From Companilactobacillus keshanensis (GTDB lineage: Bacteria > Bacillota > Bacilli > Lactobacillales > Lactobacillaceae), in assembly GCF_003946205.1 (NCBI RefSeq), contig NZ_RHOS01000003.1, forward strand, positions 124,001-188,000: 64,000 nucleotides of DNA, in the 5' to 3' direction. The notes beneath the pieces were generated by a model, which saw nothing but the letters and a program-made list of their open reading frames with translations, was not told the DNA's origin and ran no database searches. The position numbers and the translations under genes were made by a program. Shown piece by piece: positions 17,536-27,423 of this stretch. Positions within the stretch are counted from its first letter, which is position 1. Every line of letters starts with the position of its first letter.

Positions 17536-18372
17536 ATGTTAACAGACGGACATACACATACAGAATTTTGTCCACACGGAAGTGGGGAACCTGTTGAAAA
17601 AATGGTTCAAAGAGCAATTCAACTTGGTTTTAAGAAGTACTGTATTACAGAGCATGCCCCGATTCCAAAGGATTTTAAGAAGGTCTATGCTGGAACACCA
17701 GACGGTTACGAAACTGCAGGTATTGCAATGGATGATTTATCAAATTATTTTAAAGAGACACAGATGATTCAAAAAAAATATCGATCAGATATTCAAATTA
17801 CAATTGGATTCGAGGTTGATTATTTAGAAGGGTTTGAGGACTGGACCAAAGATTTCTTGGATGAATACGGTCCGGAAACTCAAGAAAGTATTCTATCAGT
17901 TCACTTTATGAAGGGGACTGATAATAAAGAATGGTGTATCGACTATGATACACAAAATTATCAAACTGGTTTTGTCGATTATCTGGATGATCCGCAACAT
18001 ATCTTCAAAGTTTATTATGACACTGTTAGAAAATCGGTTGAAGCTGATTTAGGCAAATATGCACCACAGAGAATCGGACATATGAGCTTAATTAGAAAAT
18101 TCCAGGATTATTTTAATCTTACAGAAGATTATGATGAAAAATCCATGCAGCAGATCAGTGAAATATTGACAATTATTAGACAACAGAATCGAGAACTAGA
18201 CCTGAATCTAGCTGGACTTTACAAGCCGCTATGTAATGACTATTATCCAGGAAAGCAAATAACTCAACTGGCTCAAAAAATGAATATACCACTGGTTTAT
18301 GGCTCAGATGCACACGATATAGAATCAGTTGGTCATGGTTTCCATCTGTTAAATTCTGCAATTCTTGCTTGA
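17536..18372 (+). CDS. hisK: histidinol-phosphatase, PHP family
   Basis: Removes phosphate from L-histidinol phosphate, the penultimate step before HisD. 278 residues with PHP metal-binding motifs DGHTHTEFCPHG near the start, EHAPIP, EVDYLEG, SVHF and the final GSDAHDIESVG. It sits just upstream of the his operon but has its own start region (GGGGTGATGAA site; TATGAT -10 near 17503); its stop codon overlaps the -35 of the his promoter. Thus it supplies the one histidine step not encoded downstream, but appears outside the T-box control. Confidence 0.93.
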   Translation: MLTDGHTHTEFCPHGSGEPVEKMVQRAIQLGFKKYCITEHAPIPKDFKKVYAGTPDGYETAGIAMDDLSNYFKETQMIQKKYRSDIQITIGFEVDYLEGFEDWTKDFLDEYGPETQESILSVHFMKGTDNKEWCIDYDTQNYQTGFVDYLDDPQHIFKVYYDTVRKSVEADLGKYAPQRIGHMSLIRKFQDYFNLTEDYDEKSMQQISEILTIIRQQNRELDLNLAGLYKPLCNDYYPGKQITQLAQKMNIPLVYGSDAHDIESVGHGFHLLNSAILA

Positions 18373-18397
18373 CAAACTAAATCGCAGCTCTTATAGT
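18369..18397 (+). promoter_or_regulatory. his operon promoter
   Basis: TTGACA (18369-18374), 17-base spacer, TATAGT (18392-18397): near-consensus. The -35 overlaps the hisK stop codon. Transcription would start near 18404, upstream of the T-box. Confidence 0.8.
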
Positions 18398-18439
18398 TAT
18401 CATTAAATTAAACGTTAGTTAAGAAAACTAATTTAAATT

Positions 18440-18697
18440 TAATAAAAGTTGTGATTAGGAAAAGTAAGTAATGACCGATCAAACAGAGAGCCTTGGTATC
18501 TGGAAACAAGACAGAAGTTATTATTGAACACACACCTATGAACTGTAGAGCTGAATTTAGTAAGCTTTACCGACATTTGGTTCGTTATCCAAGTTGACTC
18601 AGCCAACATGAGGTCTAATTCGCAAGGATTAGATAAAATGAGGTGGAACCGCGTTTATACGTCCTCTTAGCATTTATTTGCTAAGGGGACTTTTTTT
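18440..18697 (+). ncRNA. T-box leader, histidine specifier (CAC)
   Basis: tRNA-sensing leader of the his operon. Stem I contains AGAGAGCC and a specifier loop reading GAA-CAC-A (around 18526-18533), bounded by helices GTAATGAC/GTTATTAT and TAGG/CCTA, so the specifier is His CAC. The T-box sequence GAGGTGGAACCGCG is at 18640-18653, and the terminator GTCCTCTTAGCA/TGCTAAGGGGAC plus seven T at 18661-18697. Uncharged tRNA-His would stabilise the antiterminator. The discriminator-pairing position is A (TGGA). Confidence 0.92.
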
Positions 18698-18823
18698 GTA
18701 TAGAGAGTAGTCAGCTTCTGAGCATTACTTAGGATAACGCAGGAAGTTACTCCCCTAGATCCCATTTGAATACTATCCATTTTTTAAACGAATCAATCTT
18801 CAAAAAAACAGGAGGCATTGAAC

Positions 18824-19972
18824 ATGAAGAACAACTTATTACCTTTAGGTACACGTGATGAATTTGGCAGACGTGCAGTTGCTAAACAAAAAATAATTTC
18901 GGTGATCCAACGACATTTAAATCAACGTGGTTTTTCAGTGATCTCAACGCCATTGTTAGAAAAGCAAGAAGTGTTTGATCAATATCAATTAGGGAATTAT
19001 CAAATGTATCGTTTCTTGGATTCAGAAGGTGACACGATTGTTCTTAGACCAGATATGACATTACCGATTGCCAGATTTCTAAGTTCAACTAATATCCCAT
19101 TACCACAAAAATTCTTTTATGTGGGAGATATCTTTAGGATTAGCCGACGATTATCTGGTTCATATAATCAGTTAACACAGGCTGGTATTGAATTGATCGG
19201 TTATGACTCTATGAAAGCCGAGTTAGAATGTTTAACGATAATAAGTCAATTGAGTCAAGAATTATTAAAGAAGAGTATCGAGATAGAATTAGGAATCGCC
19301 GATTTTGCACCCACTTTATTGAAGTTTTTAACCACCGACAAAAGATTACAAGATCAAATAGCACAAGCACTTTATGATAAAAATATCCCTGAATATTCTA
19401 AATTGATCCAACAATATTCAGATTTACCACAATATCAATTATTAAAAAAATGGCCAAGATTGTTCGGTGATCCAACGACTGTTTTTGCCGAATTAAATAA
19501 ATTCGATCTGTCATTTGAGTTAGAGTCCAAAATAGCCGACTTAAAGAAAATTATAACGTGGATAAAAAAAATTATGCCCGAACAAAATGTATCAGTCGAT
19601 CTTAGCAGTCGAGCTCCACAGAGTTATTACACAGGATTAACTTTTAGAGGGTTTTATCAGGATGGTAACGATTATTTATTCAGTGGTGGTCGTTATGACA
19701 AGTTGCTAGCCAACTTCCAAGATCAGACTGAACCAGCTGTCGGCATGGGGATCGATGTTGATATGATTGCTGACTTAATCGTTCCAGTTGATAAGTCAAA
19801 AAAGGTCATGATTTATTTTGATAAAGATCAATGGCAAGAGGCCGAGGCCAAGTTAAAAGAATTACCAGATGGCATGTTGTCATTATCCGAAACCAAGGCT
19901 GATGCGCAGATAGAGGCCAAAAATAGTAATGCAACATTATTAGATCTTACGGGAGATGACAAGCTTGAATAA
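18824..19972 (+). CDS. hisZ: ATP phosphoribosyltransferase regulatory subunit HisZ
   Basis: HisRS-like paralogue lacking aminoacylation; needed with short-form HisG for the first step of histidine synthesis. 382 residues: class II synthetase motif region PLLEKQEVFDQYQL, motif 2 RPDMTLPIARF and FFYVGDIFRISRR, and a GGRYDKLLANF segment near the C-terminus. ATG 18824 has GGAGG nine bases upstream; an in-frame TTG at 18818 is dismissed. First gene after the T-box. Confidence 0.94.
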   Translation: MKNNLLPLGTRDEFGRRAVAKQKIISVIQRHLNQRGFSVISTPLLEKQEVFDQYQLGNYQMYRFLDSEGDTIVLRPDMTLPIARFLSSTNIPLPQKFFYVGDIFRISRRLSGSYNQLTQAGIELIGYDSMKAELECLTIISQLSQELLKKSIEIELGIADFAPTLLKFLTTDKRLQDQIAQALYDKNIPEYSKLIQQYSDLPQYQLLKKWPRLFGDPTTVFAELNKFDLSFELESKIADLKKIITWIKKIMPEQNVSVDLSSRAPQSYYTGLTFRGFYQDGNDYLFSGGRYDKLLANFQDQTEPAVGMGIDVDMIADLIVPVDKSKKVMIYFDKDQWQEAEAKLKELPDGMLSLSETKADAQIEAKNSNATLLDLTGDDKLE

Positions 19973-20618
19973 AAATCGTATCAAAATTGCTCTGACAAAA
20001 GGTCGAGTGGAGAAACAAGTTGTGCCACTCCTAGAAAGAGCTGGCATTAATTGTGATCAAATAAGACAAAAAAAACGTCGGTTGATTTTTGATTCTGTAC
20101 AACCATATGAATTTATTTTAGCCAAGGGACCTGATGTTACCACTTTTCTTGAACGTGGAGCGGCAGATATTGGAATCGTTGGAAGTGATATTTTAGTTGA
20201 ACATCACAGTACTCAATATGAGTTACTAGATCTTAAAACAGGACAATGCCAATTTGTTTTGGCTTCTACTAAAGACTTCGATCCCGATGAACCTAAGCGA
20301 AAAATTATTGGAACAAAATACCCTAATATAACTAAGAAATATTTCGACAGTTTAGGACAAGATGTCGAAATCATCAAAATAGAAGGTTCAGTTGAACTAG
20401 CTCCATTAACCGGTTTAGCAGATGCCATTGTCGATATAACGGAAACAGGAACAACTATCAAGGAAAATAACCTCAAAATTTATAACTATTTGGACAAAGT
20501 ATCAACGCGATTAGTAGTAAACCGGATGTCTTTAAAACAACATCCAGAAGAAATTTATTCATTAGTAGACAAATTAGAAGGAGCCATTAAAAATGAAAAT
20601 TTATCAAAAGAGTATTAA
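19965..20618 (+). CDS. hisG: ATP phosphoribosyltransferase catalytic subunit, short form
   Basis: Condenses ATP and PRPP, the committing step of histidine synthesis. About 217 residues, the short form that requires HisZ and lacks the C-terminal His-feedback domain. Motifs: IALTKGRVEKQVVPLL, GPDVTTFLERGAADIGIVG, and the PRPP loop ADAIVDITETGTTIKENNL. I prefer the TTG at 19965, with GGGAG nine bases upstream, over ATG 19956, which abuts that site. The gene overlaps the end of hisZ. Confidence 0.92.
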   Translation: MNKNRIKIALTKGRVEKQVVPLLERAGINCDQIRQKKRRLIFDSVQPYEFILAKGPDVTTFLERGAADIGIVGSDILVEHHSTQYELLDLKTGQCQFVLASTKDFDPDEPKRKIIGTKYPNITKKYFDSLGQDVEIIKIEGSVELAPLTGLADAIVDITETGTTIKENNLKIYNYLDKVSTRLVVNRMSLKQHPEEIYSLVDKLEGAIKNENLSKEY

Positions 20619-21879
20619 TGAATTGGAGCAGATCGTTCAAAGAAAAACGATGCAACTAAGTGACTTAAAAGTTGAACAAACTGTCAGTGACATCATTAAA
20701 AAAGTTATTGAAAATGGCGATTCTGCTTTGAAAGAATATGAAGAAAAATTTGATGGTGTGAAAATTTCTGATTTTAAATTGTCTCAAGGGGTGATCGATT
20801 CTGCCTATGACAATTTGGATCCAGAAGTTAAGGATGCATTATTGTTAGCAAAGAGGAATATCACTAGTTTCCACGAAAAGGAGAAGGCCACAGGTTTCAT
20901 TGATTCTGAGCAGAGAGGTGTTTTAAGAGGTCAAAAGGTTTTGCCTTTAAAACGTGTTGGATTATACGTTCCCGGAGGCACAGCGGCCTATCCTTCAACA
21001 ATTTTAATGAGTGCCTTGCCTGCTAAGATTGCTGGCGTTGATCAAGTTGTTATCGTGACACCACCGCAAAAAGATGGCATCAATCCTGCTGTTTTAGCAG
21101 CTGCTAAAATTGCCGGTGTTGATTCAATTTATCAAGTTGGTGGTGCACAGGCGATTGCCGCTCTAGCATTTGGAACTGAATCAATTGCACGGGTTGATAA
21201 AATTGTTGGACCAGGAAATATTTTCGTTGCGACGGCTAAAAAACAAGTTTTTGGACAAGTTGACATTGATATGGTCGCTGGTCCATCAGAAATTGGAATT
21301 ATTGCCGATTCATCAGCTGACTATAAACAGATTGCTGCTGATCTTTTATCACAAGCAGAGCATGACAAGCGTGCACGTCCAATTTTGATAACTGATAATT
21401 TAGAATTAGCAAAAGCAGTTGATGCAGAAGTGGACCGTCAATTAAAAGTTTTACCAAGAGAAAAAATTGCAACTGCATCGGTTAATGACAAAGGTTTTAT
21501 TGCGGTTGTTAAAGAAATTGACGACATGTTTACTTTGATGAATACCGTTGCTCCTGAACATTTAGAGGTTCAGGTCGAAAATCCAACTCAATACCTCAAT
21601 CAAATCAAAAATGCTGGATCAGTTTTCCTAGGAAAATATGCCAGCGAGCCATTAGGTGACTATGTAGCCGGTCCAAATCACATTTTGCCAACCGGTGGAA
21701 CTGCTAGATTCTCTTCACCATTAGGTGTTTATGATTTTGTTAAGAGAACATCATTTATTCAATATACTAAACCAGCCTTGGAAAAAGAGGCTAAAGCAAT
21801 CACAACTTTGGCTCGAGTTGAAGGTTTGGAAGGTCATGCTAGAGCTATCGAATCACGTTTTGGGAAATTTTACGACTAG
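20593..21879 (+). CDS. hisD: histidinol dehydrogenase
   Basis: NAD- and Zn-dependent oxidation of L-histidinol to L-histidine, the last two steps. 428 residues. Signature regions [15 protein letters not shown], the long [14 protein letters not shown] and SQAEHD (zinc ligands), [10 protein letters not shown], and [14 protein letters not shown]. Start overlaps hisG by 26 bases, with AGAAGGAG ahead of the ATG. Confidence 0.96.
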   Translation: MKIYQKSINELEQIVQRKTMQLSDLKVEQTVSDIIKKVIENGDSALKEYEEKFDGVKISDFKLSQGVIDSAYDNLDPEVKDALLLAKRNITSFHEKEKATGFIDSEQRGVLRGQKVLPLKRVGLYVPGGTAAYPSTILMSALPAKIAGVDQVVIVTPPQKDGINPAVLAAAKIAGVDSIYQVGGAQAIAALAFGTESIARVDKIVGPGNIFVATAKKQVFGQVDIDMVAGPSEIGIIADSSADYKQIAADLLSQAEHDKRARPILITDNLELAKAVDAEVDRQLKVLPREKIATASVNDKGFIAVVKEIDDMFTLMNTVAPEHLEVQVENPTQYLNQIKNAGSVFLGKYASEPLGDYVAGPNHILPTGGTARFSSPLGVYDFVKRTSFIQYTKPALEKEAKAITTLARVEGLEGHARAIESRFGKFYD

Positions 21880-21890
21880 GAGAGATCAGT

Positions 21891-22475
21891 ATGAGACAAG
21901 CAACCATTGAAAGAAAAACAAAAGAAACTCAGATTAAAATCAGTTTGAATCTTGATGAGCAGAGTGGAATCGATATTGATACGGGAATCGGTTTTTTGGA
22001 TCACATGTTAAACCTCTTTGCTAAACATGGACGTTTTGGATTAGTTGTTAAAGCTCATGGTGATTTAAATGTTGATCCGCATCATACAACTGAAGATACA
22101 GGCATTGTACTTGGTGAGTGTTTCAAGCAGGCTCTCGGCGACAAAGCTGGGATCGAACGTTATGGAACACAGTTTGTACCCATGGACGAAACTTTAGGAC
22201 AAGTCAGTGTTGATTTATCCGGCCGTTCATATTTAGTGTTTGATGCTGAATTTACTAATCCTAGATTAGGTGGCCTCGATACAGAAACGGTTGAGGATTT
22301 CTTCCAAGCAGCAGCCTTTGCAGCTGAAATGAATCTTCACGCAAAAATCCTTTACGGAAGAAATACGCACCACAAAGTTGAAAGTCTCTTCAAAGCATTC
22401 GGCCGGGCAATGCGTGAGGCAGTAACAATCAATCCTGATATTATTGGTATTAATTCTACAAAAGGTGTTATTTAA
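21891..22475 (+). CDS. hisB: imidazoleglycerol-phosphate dehydratase
   Basis: Monofunctional HisB, 194 residues, Mn-dependent dehydration of IGP. Both metal motifs are present: [14 protein letters not shown] with [11 protein letters not shown], and the second-half [18 protein letters not shown]. It has no N-terminal phosphatase domain, consistent with the separate hisK upstream. Stop and next start overlap as TAATG. Confidence 0.96.
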   Translation: MRQATIERKTKETQIKISLNLDEQSGIDIDTGIGFLDHMLNLFAKHGRFGLVVKAHGDLNVDPHHTTEDTGIVLGECFKQALGDKAGIERYGTQFVPMDETLGQVSVDLSGRSYLVFDAEFTNPRLGGLDTETVEDFFQAAAFAAEMNLHAKILYGRNTHHKVESLFKAFGRAMREAVTINPDIIGINSTKGVI

Positions 22476-23095
22476 TGTTTGCCATTGTTGATTACGATAC
22501 CGGCAATACTCGTAATTTAAAGAAAGCTCTCAATTATTTAGGAGTTGAAAATGAATTAACAGATGATAAAGATAAAATTTTGCAGGCTGAAGCAGTGATT
22601 TTACCCGGAGTAGGTGCTTTTAAAGCTGCCATGGCAGAACTGGAAAAGAGAAATTTAGTAAATATCTTGAGAGAGGTTGCCGCAAATAAAACACCGATCT
22701 TAGGTATCTGTTTAGGGATGCAATTATTATTTGACAGTAGTCAGGAATATGGATTTACCAAAGGATTAGGATTGATTTCGGGTAGTGTCGAACAAATTCC
22801 TGATACTGGATTGAAAATCCCTCAAATGGGTTGGAATCAAAATAGGATAATCCAAAATAGTCCTTTTGATAGTATAAATGGGCAATTTACTTATTTTGTT
22901 CATTCATATTATGCCAATTGTGATCAGAAAAATATTGTTTCAGCAGTTGATTATGGGCCTTTGATCCCGAGTATTGTTCAAAATAAAAATGTTATAGGGA
23001 TGCAATTTCATCCTGAAAAGAGCGGCAAGGTCGGATTAGAATTATTAAAAACTTTTCAAAAGATGGTGAAGATAAATGATTTTTCCAGCAATTGA
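22475..23095 (+). CDS. hisH: imidazole glycerol phosphate synthase, glutaminase subunit
   Basis: Class I glutamine amidotransferase supplying ammonia to HisF. 206 residues: DYDTGNTRNLKKAL, oxyanion region LPGVGAF, nucleophile Cys in ILGICLGMQLLF, and catalytic His/Glu in MQFHPEKSG. Translationally coupled to hisB (TAATG) and overlapping hisA by 20 bases. Confidence 0.96.
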   Translation: MFAIVDYDTGNTRNLKKALNYLGVENELTDDKDKILQAEAVILPGVGAFKAAMAELEKRNLVNILREVAANKTPILGICLGMQLLFDSSQEYGFTKGLGLISGSVEQIPDTGLKIPQMGWNQNRIIQNSPFDSINGQFTYFVHSYYANCDQKNIVSAVDYGPLIPSIVQNKNVIGMQFHPEKSGKVGLELLKTFQKMVKINDFSSN

Positions 23096-23795
23096 TTTAT
23101 ACAAGGGCCAAAGTGTCCGCTTATTTAAAGGTGATTACAAAGAAGTTACTTTGATCAATAAAGATCCTGTAGAACAAGCTAAAGAAATTTTTCAAACTGT
23201 AAGACAACTTCATTTAGTAGATTTGAATGGAGCTAAAACTGGTGCTCCTGAAAATATTGAGATCATTAAACAGATTCGTCAAAACTTTGGTGGTTTCTTG
23301 GAGTTAGGCGGAGGCATTCGTGATTATAAAACTGCCAAGGGATATCTAGATATGGGAATTGATCGAATTATTATCGGTTCAGCGGCAATTGAGGATCCCA
23401 AACTAGTTAAAAAGTTATTGAAAGAATATGGCGGAGACCGAATCGTCATTGGTATCGATGGTAAAGATGGGAATGTTGCAGTCAATGGTTGGATCGACCA
23501 GTCTCAGATCAAAATGTCTGACCTTATTTCAGAAATGGTTAATTTTGGTGCTAAATCATTTATCGTAACTGATGTAAATCGTGATGGAACTATGACGGGA
23601 CCAAATCTAGATCTTTTGATGAGTTTGACTCAGAAATTGCCTAATATAAATATAGTTGCAAGTGGTGGTGTGCGTGATCTGAGGGACCTCCATCAATTAA
23701 AGGCCCTAGGAATTCATGATGTGATCATTGGCAAAGCACTATATGAAAAGACAATTACCTTAGAGCAGATTGCGGAGGTAGAAAATGCTAGCTAA
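23076..23795 (+). CDS. hisA: ProFAR isomerase
   Basis: (beta/alpha)8-barrel Amadori isomerase, 239 residues. Catalytic Asp in the opening [18 protein letters not shown] and second Asp in [14 protein letters not shown]; phosphate loops GGGIRD and [11 protein letters not shown]. Overlaps hisH and hisF. Confidence 0.96.
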   Translation: MIFPAIDLYKGQSVRLFKGDYKEVTLINKDPVEQAKEIFQTVRQLHLVDLNGAKTGAPENIEIIKQIRQNFGGFLELGGGIRDYKTAKGYLDMGIDRIIIGSAAIEDPKLVKKLLKEYGGDRIVIGIDGKDGNVAVNGWIDQSQIKMSDLISEMVNFGAKSFIVTDVNRDGTMTGPNLDLLMSLTQKLPNINIVASGGVRDLRDLHQLKALGIHDVIIGKALYEKTITLEQIAEVENAS

Positions 23796-24537
23796 ACGAA
23801 TTATTCCTTGCCTGGATGTCGATGATGGAAGAGTTAAAAAGGGTGTAAACTTTGTCAATTTAACTGATGTTGGTGACCCCATTGAGATTGCGGCTGAATA
23901 TCAAAAACAAGGTGCGGATGAATTAGTATTTTTGGATATTACGGCAACTAACGAACATCGAAAAACTATGGCAGATATTGTTGAGGGTGTTTCCTCACAA
24001 GTGTTTATGCCCTTAACTATTGGTGGTGGTGTGCATGATGTTGCTGATATTCAAAGATTATTAAAAGCTGGAGCCGACAAAGTAGCCATTAACTCTGCGG
24101 CCGTTTCAGATCCTGAGCTCATAACCAAGGGTGCTGAAAAGTTTGGCAATCAATGTATTGTTGTAGCAATTGATGTAAAAAAGAATGCTGGAAAATATTT
24201 GGTACACACTCATGGAGGCAAAAAGGCAACTGATATTGATGCCATTGAATGGGCTAAAGAGGTAGTAAAATGTGGTGCAGGCGAATTATTGATCACAAGC
24301 ATGGATAAAGATGGGACTAAAGATGGGTTTGATATCGAGTTATATCAAGCAATTAATCAAGTTGTTAATGTACCGATCATTGCTTCTGGCGGTGCAGGTA
24401 AAGTAGAAGACTTTACAGAAGTATTTGAACAGGCCGACGTTGATGGAGCCTTAGCGGCTTCTGTATTTCATTTCGGCGAGTTGTCAATTAACGATGTTAA
24501 ACAGGCCGTCAGAAAAGCAGGTGTAGTTGTCAGATGA
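23785..24537 (+). CDS. hisF: imidazole glycerol phosphate synthase, cyclase subunit
   Basis: (beta/alpha)8-barrel cyclase, partner of HisH. 250 residues: [19 protein letters not shown] with catalytic Asp, [18 protein letters not shown], and [13 protein letters not shown] with the second Asp. Overlaps the hisA end by 11 bases and hisI start by ATGA. Confidence 0.97.
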   Translation: MLAKRIIPCLDVDDGRVKKGVNFVNLTDVGDPIEIAAEYQKQGADELVFLDITATNEHRKTMADIVEGVSSQVFMPLTIGGGVHDVADIQRLLKAGADKVAINSAAVSDPELITKGAEKFGNQCIVVAIDVKKNAGKYLVHTHGGKKATDIDAIEWAKEVVKCGAGELLITSMDKDGTKDGFDIELYQAINQVVNVPIIASGGAGKVEDFTEVFEQADVDGALAASVFHFGELSINDVKQAVRKAGVVVR

Positions 24538-24854
24538 TAAAACCAGATTTTTCTAAAGAGTTGTTAACCACTGTTGTGGTAGATGCAAAAACAAAAGATG
24601 TTTTGATGGTGGCCTGGATGAACGAGGAAAGCTACAATCGTACACTTAAAAGTGGTCAAACGTGGTTTTGGTCACGTTCCAGAAAAGAACTTTGGCATAA
24701 AGGTGAAACAAGTGGAAATTTCCAAGATGTTGTCGAACTTATATTAGATTGTGACTTGGATACCTTGCTGATCAAAGTTAATCCTCACGGTCCAGCATGT
24801 CATACCGGCCATCGTAGCTGTTTCTTTCAAAACGTAGAACAAGAAGGTAAGTAA
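24534..24854 (+). CDS. hisI: phosphoribosyl-AMP cyclohydrolase
   Basis: Zn-dependent ring opening of PR-AMP, third step. 106 residues: [34 protein letters not shown], and the metal site [25 protein letters not shown]. Separate from hisE, unlike fused HisIE proteins. Confidence 0.95.
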   Translation: MIKPDFSKELLTTVVVDAKTKDVLMVAWMNEESYNRTLKSGQTWFWSRSRKELWHKGETSGNFQDVVELILDCDLDTLLIKVNPHGPACHTGHRSCFFQNVEQEGK

Positions 24855-24855
24855 A

Positions 24856-25188
24856 ATGCAAAATTTAGATGAATTATATGCTGTTATTAAAAAAAGGCAA
24901 GATAATCCTCAAAAAGGTTCTTATACTGATTATTTATTTGGTGAAGGTCTGGATAAAATTCTTAAAAAATTTGGAGAAGAGTCAACTGAGGTGATCATTT
25001 CTGCCAAGAATGAAAACAAGCCTCGTGGAGATGATGAATTGGTTTATGAGTCAGCCGATCTTTTATATCACTTATGTGTCTTATGGGTTGAAAAAGGTGT
25101 TTCTTTTGACCAGATCAAGGAAGAATTATCCAAGCGTGAAGGTCTGATGAGTGAATTTAAAGATCGTCCTGAAATAAAGGATTTGTAA
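24856..25188 (+). CDS. hisE: phosphoribosyl-ATP pyrophosphatase
   Basis: MazG-like alpha-helical pyrophosphatase, second step. 110 residues with KILKKFGEESTEVIISAKN and ESADLLYHLCVLWVEKG, the acidic Mg-binding helices. One base separates it from hisI. Confidence 0.95.
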   Translation: MQNLDELYAVIKKRQDNPQKGSYTDYLFGEGLDKILKKFGEESTEVIISAKNENKPRGDDELVYESADLLYHLCVLWVEKGVSFDQIKEELSKREGLMSEFKDRPEIKDL

Positions 25189-25200
25189 GAGGAGGATATC

Positions 25201-26268
25201 ATGAAAAAAATCATTCAAGATTTAAGTCCATATATCCCTGAAAAGCCTTTGAACGAATTACGGGATGAATTAGGTTTGGATAAATTAGTTCGTTTGTCAG
25301 CCAATGAGAATCCATATGGTACCTCCCAATCAGTCAGAGAATCTGTTATTAGTTGGGCTAAAACAAGTCACAGTAATCGTTATCCTGACAGTGCGGCTAA
25401 TGAGTTGCGTCAATTGGTATCTAAACAATTTAATTTAGATCCAGAGCAATTGGTTTTTGGTGTGGGCTTAGACGAGGTTATCGTCATGCTGTCACGAGTC
25501 TTTTTGTCACCAGGTAATTCTGAGATGGTTTCTGTACCAACATTTTCCGAATATGCCTTACATGCTGAAATTGAACAAGCAAATGTTCAAAGGGTAGATA
25601 CAAAAAAAGATGGTCGAATAGATTTTTCGGCTATGTTAAAAACCATTACACCAGAAACCAAATTGATTTGGATCTGTAATCCAAATAATCCCACCGGAAC
25701 TTATGAAACAGTGGAAGAAATTGAGAAGTTTGTAGCTCAAGTTCCAGATAATACAATGGTTTTAGTGGATGAAGCATATATTGATTTTGTAACCTGTGAA
25801 GAACCAATATCAGCTATGCAGTTGACCAAAAAATATCCTAATATTGTTGTTATGCGCACTTTTTCTAAAGCATATGGTTTAGCAAATTACCGAGTTGGAT
25901 ATGCCGTATTTTCTAAGGATATCGCCGAAGATGTTCAAAAAGTCCGTTTACCATATAATGTAAATTCAATTGCCCAAGTTGCTGCTGTGGCCGCTTTTAA
26001 AGATCATGACTTTGTTGAACAAGTAGTTAATAAAAATGCTTTGGAACGTCAAAAAATGCAGAACTTTTTTGATGAGAAAGAGATTCATTATCTAGATAGC
26101 CAAGCTAATTTTATTTTCTTTGAGTATCCTGAATCAGATAAACTGGCCGATTATTTGTTACACCATGGTTATTTGATCAGGACTGGTCTAAAAAAGGATT
26201 GGTTGCGAATGACAATTGGGACTAAAGAGGATAATGCTGAAATTAGAAGTTTGATCGAGAATTATTGA
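25201..26268 (+). CDS. hisC: histidinol-phosphate aminotransferase
   Basis: PLP-dependent class II aminotransferase, 355 residues. ICNPNNPTGTYE, LVDEAYIDF (PLP Asp), and the Schiff-base lysine in RTFSKAYGLANYRVGYA. RBS GAGGAGGATATC. Last gene of the operon; together hisZGDBHAFIEC and hisK cover all steps from PRPP to histidine. Confidence 0.96.
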   Translation: MKKIIQDLSPYIPEKPLNELRDELGLDKLVRLSANENPYGTSQSVRESVISWAKTSHSNRYPDSAANELRQLVSKQFNLDPEQLVFGVGLDEVIVMLSRVFLSPGNSEMVSVPTFSEYALHAEIEQANVQRVDTKKDGRIDFSAMLKTITPETKLIWICNPNNPTGTYETVEEIEKFVAQVPDNTMVLVDEAYIDFVTCEEPISAMQLTKKYPNIVVMRTFSKAYGLANYRVGYAVFSKDIAEDVQKVRLPYNVNSIAQVAAVAAFKDHDFVEQVVNKNALERQKMQNFFDEKEIHYLDSQANFIFFEYPESDKLADYLLHHGYLIRTGLKKDWLRMTIGTKEDNAEIRSLIENY

Positions 26269-26275
26269 TTTTTAT

Positions 26276-26400
26276 TTGCTCGCGCTCTGCGGTTAGATTT
26301 ACGAAATGATTTGAAGTTTATAGTATTATTAAGGAAAAAGATCACTGAATGTGCAAGATTTATTAAAAATCTGTATATCCAGAGATCTTTTTCTATTTTG
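26276..26400 (+). repeat. 3' remnant of the structured repeat plus terminator module, copy 1
   Basis: CTCGCGCTCTGCGGTTAGAT (from about 26279) resembles the 3' tail of copies C and D (…CTCG..CTC..CGGCTAGAT). It is followed by about 100 bases that match 27420-27528 at roughly nine of ten positions, ending in a terminator-like fold: AAAAAGATC at 26335-26343 pairs with GATCTTTTT at 26384-26392 around an inner AGATTT/AAATCT hairpin. It probably terminates the his operon. Confidence 0.75.
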
Positions 26401-26419
26401 TAAATTAAAGTATATAAGA

Positions 26420-26480
26420 GCCGGAGATTTAGAATAATGGAACCAGTCGGACAACAGGTGGAACCATTCTAGATAGGTGG
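26420..26480 (-). repeat. structured intergenic repeat, core-less copy B
   Basis: GCCGGAGATTTAGAATAATG…GGTGGAACCATTCTAGA: same ends and GGAACCAG / CAACAGGTGGAA motifs as copy A but only 61 bases, lacking the three inner hairpins. The arms AGAATAATGGAACC and GGTGGAACCATTCT pair. Located 70 bases before the alarmone synthetase. Confidence 0.7.
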
Positions 26481-26552
26481 TAACAAATTGCCCACTATCT
26501 TGTTCTTATTAATGCTATATTGTAGATATAACACAACTTTGGAGGCATTTAC

Positions 26553-27236
26553 GTGATATTAGAGCGAGAGAATATGATCAACGTTAACCAGATCAAAAAA
26601 GAACTCGGAGAGGTTTTTAATGGTGATGAATACATTGAAGATTTCAGTGCATTAGTCAGTTATTACCAACTTTGTCGGGCTGCCGTTGGAGAATTCGGGA
26701 CAAAATTAGAAAATTTGGACGCTGATTATCAGGTTCGACACGATCACAATCCCATTCATCATATTGAAGTTCGGATGAAAGATGTTGGTAGTTTGTTTGG
26801 AAAGTTAAAGAGAAAAGAACTTCCTAGACGTTTTGAAAGTATTCCTGATCATATTTTTGATATTGGAGGTCTAAGGGTCGTTACTAATTATCTTGACGAC
26901 GTTTATACTGTTGCTGATAATTTGTTGGCTCAAGATGATGTTAAACTTATAAAGAGAAAAGACTATATCAAGGATCCAAAACCTAGTGGATATCGCAGTC
27001 TGCATTTGGTTGTATCCGTACCGGTATTTCAAGCTGATAGTGTGCAGGTCACACCCGTAGAAATCCAGATTCGCACGATCGGAATGGATATGTGGGGCAG
27101 TTTGGAACATAAATTACGTTATAAAACTGATGCCCCCGCTGATAAAGTTACTAAATATTCCGAGGAACTTCAGGGATACGCTGATGAAATAAATAATATC
27201 GAATCGAATATGCAAAATATTTTCCATGATATTTAA
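26553..27236 (+). CDS. small alarmone synthetase (RelP/RelQ type)
   Basis: Single-domain (p)ppGpp synthetase, 227 residues, without hydrolase or regulatory domains. Motifs: RMKDVGSLFGKLKRK, DIGGLRVV, RKDYIKDPKPSGYRSLH and VEIQIRTIGMDMWGSLEHKL, the synthetase signature set with catalytic Glu in VEIQIRT. GTG start with GGAGG seven bases upstream; an internal ATG at 26574 is less well served. Which of RelP or RelQ cannot be decided by eye. It is flanked on both sides by structured repeats and copies of the same terminator module. Confidence 0.9.
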   Translation: MILERENMINVNQIKKELGEVFNGDEYIEDFSALVSYYQLCRAAVGEFGTKLENLDADYQVRHDHNPIHHIEVRMKDVGSLFGKLKRKELPRRFESIPDHIFDIGGLRVVTNYLDDVYTVADNLLAQDDVKLIKRKDYIKDPKPSGYRSLHLVVSVPVFQADSVQVTPVEIQIRTIGMDMWGSLEHKLRYKTDAPADKVTKYSEELQGYADEINNIESNMQNIFHDI

Positions 27237-27245
27237 GGTGGTTGA

Positions 27246-27423
27246 CTTCCGACTACGAGTGCGAGTGAGTCGGTCTGCTGTGGGACCGTCCTCAGCCAAG
27301 GTCTGAGGACTCAATTTCAAGCTTTGCTTTCGCAAATCTCGAAATACGTCCATTCCGTAAGTACAGCTCCGCTGTCCTAACGGAATTTTCACAGCTGATC
27401 AACTCACTCGTACTCTTCGGCTA
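27246..27423 (+). repeat. structured intergenic repeat, full-length copy C
   Basis: Outer arms CGAGTGAGTCGGTC and GATCAACTCACTCG pair. Hairpin 1 GTCCTCAG/CTGAGGAC (27288-27310, loop CCAAGGT), hairpin 2 ATTTC/GAAAT around TTTGC-TTTC-GCAAA (27314-27345), hairpin 3 ATTCCGT/ACGGAAT enclosing ACAGC-TCC-GCTGT (27352-27386). Loops are conserved with copies A and D while stems differ. Between convergent alarmone synthetase and yhgE genes. Confidence 0.85.
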
